Source: Planctomycetota bacterium
GTDB taxonomy: Bacteria; Planctomycetota; Planctomycetia; Pirellulales; Pirellulaceae
Length of the DNA stretch: 7,224 nt
Assembly (NCBI GenBank): GCA_024274855.1
Contig: JAJSAJ010001096.1
Coordinates: forward strand, 1 to 7,224
Direction of reading: 5' to 3'
Below, piece after piece: positions 4,082 to 7,224 of the stretch. The notes under the pieces are model-generated. The model did not search any database and was not told the origin of the DNA. It saw only the letters and a list, made by a program, of their open reading frames with translations. Numbering within the stretch: the first letter of the stretch is position 1; each line of letters starts with the position of its first letter. The position numbers and the translations under genes are program-made.

Positions 4082-6271
4082 CTATTTGTCTTTTGTCATG
4101 ATCCGGCCTAGTTCGATGTCATCAAACCAGACTTGTCCGTCCTTGGCTCCGTCGGCCAGCAGCATGTAGACTAAACGTAGTTGCTCAATCGGAGGTGTAC
4201 GCAAGTATAAATTGATCGACTGCCAGGAGCCGCCCGGTTTGTTTTTCACGGTGGATATCGCGTTTGAGAACTGTGTCAGCCATTTCCCCTTGGCATCCTG
4301 CCACTTGATCGTTACGCCAATGGTTGCTTCGGGGCCGATCTCCTTGGTACGGACGCGACATTGAACGTGATACAGCGTATTCGGCTCGGCAGGAACCTTC
4401 TTGAGAAAACAGAGTGGTTGGCCATCCGAGCCGTTGGTGGAGATTCGCAATGAGCCTTTGGCTGTTCCGTCAGGTGTCCGGTCCCAGGCAAACTGGGCCT
4501 TGCTCCCAACTCGCTGCCAGTAACTCCAACCATCGGGAAGGCTTCCCTTGCTGCCATCGCATGTGTCGAAGAAAACCCGTTGTTCTCGAGTTCCCTCGGG
4601 CAGCCCCTGCTTTGCATAGCGCAGCAACTCGATGCGACTGGCCATCGCCTGTTTGACATGGTTCCAGCCGTCACAAAGAAATGCGGCCCGCGCTTTCTGA
4701 CCTTCGGTTTCGGCGAGTGTGCTGACCTGGTTCATCCACGCCTCGCATCGATCGAGGTCGTCCACGTCCAACGCGTCGAAATAGCCCGTATCGTGCATCG
4801 GCAAGTAGCACCGGCGTTTGACTCCGGCTATGAACCAGTCGGTTTGTGGCACTCTCCGTATCCAGAAATCTTCCCAAAAGGCATAGTAGGCTCGCAAATG
4901 CGGTGCTGCTTTGGAACCGACGGCCAGGTTGCACCACTCATCCAGCATTTCATCAACGTCGCGAGTCGGGTCCCACAGCAGTTTGAAGAATACATACAGT
5001 TTCGGCCCTTCGATCCAGGCCTTGGTTGGATAGGCTTCCGCGTAGTAGGCGACCACTCCGGCCTCGTTGGCAAACCGAAGATACTCGCCCATCAAATGGG
5101 GATAGAACCGAGGTAGCTTGTAGAACTGATCGCCGTAAATGTAGTCGTACCACGCCAGGCGACCGGCGACTTTCATCCACGCATGAGTACGATCGATATC
5201 AGCCTGTCGAGCGTTCGGATCGGCCCACATCATTCGGTCAATACAGACGTAAGGAAGGATGTGTGAGTTCACTTTGGTGTTTCGAGGTGGATCGGTTACT
5301 TCGTTGTATGCAAGGCAACCAAACCATTTATCGGGGTGTTTATTCAGCACGCCCTCGACAACCTGGTTGGCCCAATTGAAGAAATAGTCGGATAGATCCA
5401 CGTTTCCAATGGAGTTTCGTCGTACGTCGCCTTTCATTACGGAATCGTCCCATGCATGTGTGTCGTTCATGCCGAGCGAATACGATTCGACATCAGGGTG
5501 TTTGTCGAAAAACAGATTGATCCGTTCCACGGCCTCGTGGACGATGTGATCGGCGGTCAGTACGGGTTGCCAATTGTAGTCACCTTGCTTGACCGGCACC
5601 CGATGCGTACCGTTGACTACCGGATAGAACCGCGGGTGCGTCTTGCCGTACTTGTCCGCCGGGAAGAGATGAAGCAAGTTATGGTGGAACGACATACGTC
5701 CATGCATCCGCTGGCGCACCAGCCAATTTGCCATGGGGTTCTTCTGGCGAGAACCGGCGAACGCGTGGCCACTGACCTGCCTGCTGAAAAACGCAGGCTT
5801 GCCGCGAACCGTTTTTCGAGGAAGTAGGACGTCCTTGGACTTGGGGACATACTCTCCCACTTCACCCGGCAGCAACCATCGCACACCCAAGTAACGCTCG
5901 AGTAGTTCCTGAGTGCCGAACAAGGCGCCCCACTCGGAACCACCGGCGATCTTCAGCTCGTTCGGGCCTGGTGATGAGATTATGAATCCGTCTTTGTCCA
6001 AAGTCGCTTCCGGTGACCTTGCCGTGATTCGCAGCGCGGCCATGTCGCCCGGTACCGTTGAACGAATGGCAAGCTGAACTCCCGTGCTTTTCTGGATGAT
6101 GCGTACCGCAAGCTCCGCCGCCTCCTTGACCATCGCTCCTTCCGTCATGTCGCACACAACGCAACCAACCGCCTTGTTGTCGCGAACGAGTGTCACCGAG
6201 TCAGCGAGTGCTGGTGTGCCAGAAACGGTCAGGCCGATGCCGATCGCGATGGCAATCCAATGGATGTTCAT
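4082..6271 (-). CDS. Secreted DUF4838-family protein with C-terminal carbohydrate-binding-like domain
   Basis: A 729-residue protein starts at ATG 6269-6271 with SD AGGAG (6279-6283) 7 nt before it. The signal peptide is residues 1-23, cleaved after ALA. Residues about 25-150 resemble the N-terminal domain that precedes the barrel in GH20/GH67-like enzymes (AAELAVRIIQKSTGV, IAGGSEWGALFGTQELLERYLGVRWLLPG). Residues about 195-430 match the DUF4838 pattern: HHNLLHLFP..., HPRFYPVVNG, WQPVLTADHIVHEAVERI, a conserved-looking SLGMNDTHAWD (265-275), and a later AYYAEAYPTKAWIEGPKLYVFFKLLWDP. Residues about 565-725 begin VFFDTCDGSKGSLPDGWSYW and end VWFDDIELG, the style of a CBM4/9-type jelly roll. DUF4838 proteins are associated with polysaccharide utilisation but their reaction is unestablished, so the function is inferred. 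The gene is convergent with the DUF2007-like gene and flanked by two near-identical mobile elements. Confidence 0.92.
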   Translation of the reverse strand: MNIHWIAIAIGIGLTVSGTPALADSVTLVRDNKAVGCVVCDMTEGAMVKEAAELAVRIIQKSTGVQLAIRSTVPGDMAALRITARSPEATLDKDGFIISSPGPNELKIAGGSEWGALFGTQELLERYLGVRWLLPGEVGEYVPKSKDVLLPRKTVRGKPAFFSRQVSGHAFAGSRQKNPMANWLVRQRMHGRMSFHHNLLHLFPADKYGKTHPRFYPVVNGTHRVPVKQGDYNWQPVLTADHIVHEAVERINLFFDKHPDVESYSLGMNDTHAWDDSVMKGDVRRNSIGNVDLSDYFFNWANQVVEGVLNKHPDKWFGCLAYNEVTDPPRNTKVNSHILPYVCIDRMMWADPNARQADIDRTHAWMKVAGRLAWYDYIYGDQFYKLPRFYPHLMGEYLRFANEAGVVAYYAEAYPTKAWIEGPKLYVFFKLLWDPTRDVDEMLDEWCNLAVGSKAAPHLRAYYAFWEDFWIRRVPQTDWFIAGVKRRCYLPMHDTGYFDALDVDDLDRCEAWMNQVSTLAETEGQKARAAFLCDGWNHVKQAMASRIELLRYAKQGLPEGTREQRVFFDTCDGSKGSLPDGWSYWQRVGSKAQFAWDRTPDGTAKGSLRISTNGSDGQPLCFLKKVPAEPNTLYHVQCRVRTKEIGPEATIGVTIKWQDAKGKWLTQFSNAISTVKNKPGGSWQSINLYLRTPPIEQLRLVYMLLADGAKDGQVWFDDIELGRIMTKDK

Positions 6272-6283
6272 GTTAGTGCTCCT

Positions 6284-6420
6284 AACGTGGACGAGCCGGA
6301 ACCATTACAAAGTGCACTCCGGAAGCCGCCTGGTTCAGCTGGCGGAGCAGTCCCACAGTAAACCTATCTGCACAGGCACCCTCCCCCGCATTCCGACAGG
6401 AAAAGGACTCAATGATGTGT
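6284..6420. other. Intergenic region upstream of the DUF4838 gene
   Basis: This is the leader and presumed promoter region of the minus-strand DUF4838 gene. I see no convincing -35/-10 pair, operator or riboswitch. A weak stem CCGCC/GGCGG around 6328-6346 is the only structure. Minus-strand frames are open across it, but I recognise nothing. Confidence 0.4.
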
Positions 6421-6428
6421 GAGTTTAT
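6421..6428. repeat. Left 8-bp target-site duplication (GAGTTTAT) of the 6429-6564 element
   Basis: GAGTTTAT matches GAGCTTAT at 6565-6572 at 7 of 8 positions; one base has changed since insertion. Confidence 0.75.
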
Positions 6429-6564
6429 GTAGCCATTCACGCCGCTGGGGTCTGACGCAATTTTCGGCGGAGAAAGCGTTTCTTTACGCGAACACATTTT
6501 GTCGCCGAAAATGGGTCTGACCCCTTGGAAGCAAACCGGCGGCCTACATTCCGTGAACGGTTAC
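6429..6564. mobile_element. MITE-like element copy B (IS66-type ends), 136 bp, REP-like core
   Basis: Same sequence and orientation as copy A (3882-4017), with one substitution in the left terminal repeat (GTAGCCATTCACG). It is flanked by GAGTTTAT and GAGCTTAT. The different duplication from copy A shows an independent insertion rather than duplication of a longer segment. It lies between the methyltransferase stop and the DUF4838 leader, lengthening that gap from about 156 to about 300 nt. Confidence 0.85.
6447..6524. repeat. REP-like palindromic core of element copy B
   Basis: Identical to the core of copy A: GGGGTC/GACCCC outer arms and a perfect 10-bp ATTTTCGGCG/CGCCGAAAAT inner stem. 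Confidence 0.7.
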
Positions 6565-6572
6565 GAGCTTAT
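6565..6572. repeat. Right 8-bp target-site duplication (GAGCTTAT) of the 6429-6564 element
   Basis: Near-copy of 6421-6428. Its last base is shared with the methyltransferase stop codon (6572-6574), which insertion therefore left unchanged. Confidence 0.75.
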
Positions 6573-7147
6573 TAATCCAGCACTCGGCATTGATAAACGA
6601 ATGCCGGTGGCAGATTGCGCCAAACGGTCGAGCTGCGTTGCACGGACGTAAAGGACTTGTGCAGTAGTCGTCGAAAGCGAACTCCGGCCGGCATCAGGGT
6701 TCCCTGGAGGTACGCAAAGGTGCAGAAATAGCCTCCTTTCGAGATGCGTGACAGAATCGCGTTGATCAGCGTCTGTTGAAGCTCGGAAGAAAACGCTGCC
6801 CAGGGCAATCCACAGACAATGCAATCGATCGTCGAAACACCTCGCTCATCACAAATCGCATCGATGTCGGCAACCGAGCGGCAGAGTATATCGACGTTCG
6901 GGAACTTGCTCTTCATCGTCGCGGCAAACTGGCTATTCAGTTCCACGGCAAAGAAGTGTGTGTCTTCATTCATCGATTTAAGAATGCTGGGCGTAAACGC
7001 ACCTGTGCCAGGTCCGAACTCGACGCAAGTCGTGACTTCGTTCCAGTTGATCCAGCCGACCATCTCGCGGGCAAGATGCCGGCTGCTTGGTGCGATGGCG
7101 CCGGTTGCAATTGGGTGGCGTACAAACGAGGAAAGGAATCGCGACAC
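6572..7147 (-). CDS. Class I SAM-dependent methyltransferase, PmtA/rRNA-dimethylase-like
   Basis: With GTG at 7145-7147 as start, the protein has 191 residues. This start is chosen because the SD AAGGAG (7156-7161) lies 8 nt upstream; the in-frame GTG three codons earlier would overlap the SD. The N-terminus, SRFLSSFVRHPIATGAIAPSSRHLAREMV, is typical of phospholipid N-methyltransferase (PmtA)-like proteins. SAM-binding motif I is VEFGPGTGAF (42-51), the motif II acidic residue is Glu 69 in AVEL, and CGLPWAAF (112-119) takes the place of the N/D-L-P-[FW] motif of dimethylases. The ending VWRNLPPAFVYQCR is also typical. Known relatives methylate phosphatidylethanolamine or are uncharacterised; the true substrate here is inferred. 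It sits upstream of the DUF4838 gene on the same strand, but the long gap argues against a functional link. Confidence 0.88.
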   Translation of the reverse strand: MSRFLSSFVRHPIATGAIAPSSRHLAREMVGWINWNEVTTCVEFGPGTGAFTPSILKSMNEDTHFFAVELNSQFAATMKSKFPNVDILCRSVADIDAICDERGVSTIDCIVCGLPWAAFSSELQQTLINAILSRISKGGYFCTFAYLQGTLMPAGVRFRRLLHKSFTSVQRSSTVWRNLPPAFVYQCRVLD

Positions 7148-7155
7148 CCTATTCA

Positions 7156-7161
7156 CTCCTT
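7156..7161 (-). promoter_or_regulatory. Ribosome binding site deciding the methyltransferase start
   Basis: Minus-strand AAGGAG ends 8 nt before GTG 7145-7147. The alternative GTG at 7154-7156 begins on the last base of this motif and so cannot use it. Bases 7162-7224 contain no further recognisable feature. Confidence 0.7.
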
Positions 7162-7224
7162 CTTGTTAACCGGATATCAAGTTGGTTTTCCGGCACGGTT
7201 CACTCGAAGTCTGCTTGATCGACC

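Overview
The window looks like a piece of a planctomycete chromosome, most likely a marine Pirellulaceae-type organism. The evidence is the gene content: a sialidase-type BNR protein, a sulfatase relic, a DUF4838 protein and other secreted carbohydrate-active proteins, with many small intergenic repeats. This is inference from families; no rRNA or other direct marker is present.

Layout. (1) Bases 1-537 (+) hold the C-terminal 178 codons of a sialidase/BNR-repeat protein. (2) Bases 538-1814 are a gene graveyard. On the minus strand lie the 3' part of an L-fucose/L-arabinose-isomerase-like gene and, 12 nt after its stop, a gutted sulfatase gene; together they look like a decayed sugar-catabolism operon. 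From about 1662 the plus strand carries the 3' end of an unidentified gene. Both the isomerase and the plus-strand gene have lost their 5' ends at the same junction, as one deletion through a divergent promoter region would produce. (3) Bases 2134-3627 (+) encode a secreted 497-residue protein of unknown function, followed after 9 nt by a DUF2007-type small protein (3637-3885). (4) Bases 4082-6271 (-) encode a secreted DUF4838 protein with a C-terminal beta-sandwich-like domain. (5) Bases 6572-7147 (-) encode a PmtA/rRNA-dimethylase-like SAM methyltransferase.

The most interesting signal is a family of three small non-autonomous transposable elements: 1815-2083, 3882-4017 and 6429-6564. All have the same 13-bp terminal inverted repeats (GTARYYGTTCACG ... 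CGTGAACGGTTAC) and each is flanked by an 8-bp direct repeat (GATGAAAC, GAAGAAAA, and GAGTTTAT/GAGCTTAT). Ends of the type GTAA/GTAG with 8-bp duplications are what I would expect of IS66-family derivatives. Two copies are 135/136 identical and carry a REP-like palindrome. The third has the same ends but an unrelated core, a 7-bp tandem repeat array with an inverted arm.

Removing each element and one copy of its duplication restores meaningful sequence. At the first site the plus-strand relic gene regains a longer C-terminus whose TGA overlaps the ATG of the 497-aa gene (ATGA), a classic coupled arrangement. At the second site the DUF2007 protein regains six residues (DPADDE) before a TGA; its present TAG stop is supplied by the element's own terminus. 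At the third site the methyltransferase stop is unchanged. The surviving genes suggest a sulfated or decorated polysaccharide/glycan utilisation neighbourhood that is being eroded by deletion and element insertion.
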